Shown here one piece after another: positions 63,671-64,000 of a stretch of 64,000 nucleotides of DNA. Within the stretch, counting starts at the first letter, position 1. Each line of letters starts with the position of its first letter. Made by a program: the position numbers and the translations under genes. Source of the stretch: Podarcis raffonei (taxonomy: Eukaryota > Chordata > Lepidosauria > Squamata > Lacertidae); assembly GCF_027172205.1 (NCBI RefSeq), contig NC_070603.1, positions 11,220,001 through 11,284,000 of the forward strand. The letters run 5' to 3'. The notes under the pieces are model-generated. The model was given only the letters and a program-made list of their open reading frames with translations. It did no database searches and was not told the origin of the DNA.

Positions 63671-64000
63671 ATAACAATAATAATACACTGCAAGGATTTT
63701 AACCTGAGTTTGTGTGATCACTTGGTCCCCAGCCACTCTGTGTTCAGTCTGTCCACAGCCCCATAACTCTTGTGGGGATGTAACATTATGGGAGGGGGTT
63801 TTCCAGCTACCCCACCCCTTGGCCTATTGAAGCCTTGCAAGAAATGACTGTGAGAAACATCATGGGACAGGTGTTTCTAGGACTAAGGTAAAACAGTGAT
63901 GCTCCCTTGCTAATTTTGCTATTGGTGTGCTGCATGTCGTTCATGTGATACTGATATTGTTATGTTTATAGTATCGAAGTATGGCTTTTCATACGTTATT
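63671..64000. other. Intergenic stretch, nothing recognised
   Basis: Short aat-rich lead-in, then unique sequence without recognisable features. Confidence 0.35.

Overview
This window looks like nuclear DNA from a squamate reptile, probably a lacertid-type lizard. The lineage call rests on the repeats: about sixteen Sauria-type tRNA SINEs, their presumed partner BovB LINE, CR1, L2 and L1 LINEs, hAT miniature elements, and many Tigger-like palindromic elements with TA target sites. The squamate call is firm; the family-level guess is weaker.

One host gene is supported, on the minus strand between about 6.9 and 20 kb, with possible 5' exons to about 22 kb or beyond. Ten exons were reassembled by eye and every junction keeps phase. 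They encode a TBC-domain protein of the Rab-GAP superfamily. The glutamine-finger motif GYCQGMND is intact, but the usual arginine finger (IxxDxxRT) reads IDADVPQT, with Gln in place of Arg. I could not assign it to a named TBC1D member. The N-terminus is unresolved.

Layout: 1-6.9 kb is downstream of the gene, with a Tigger-like remnant, SINEs, a solo LTR with three tandem CCAAT-box units and a hAT element. 6.9-22 kb is the TBC gene, its introns filled with SINEs, hATs, a short solo LTR close to an acceptor, and a composite SINE insertion that appears to carry 3'-transduced flank. 22-64 kb has no exon I can defend. It holds repeats (several nested) and islands of repeat-poor sequence at about 29.2-29.7, 32.5-32.8, 45-48.1, 53.4-53.9 and 62.2-62.9 kb that look like candidate regulatory DNA. 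Four LTR fossils, all apparently solo, are present; no internal retroviral genes were recognised.

There is no operon-like organisation, rRNA or CRISPR. tRNA-like sequence occurs only inside SINEs. The best observations are the composite SINE with a microhomology junction, the TBC protein lacking its arginine finger, the L1-in-BovB-in-CR1 nest with readable target-site duplications, and a hAT element with GC-rich gene-like cargo.
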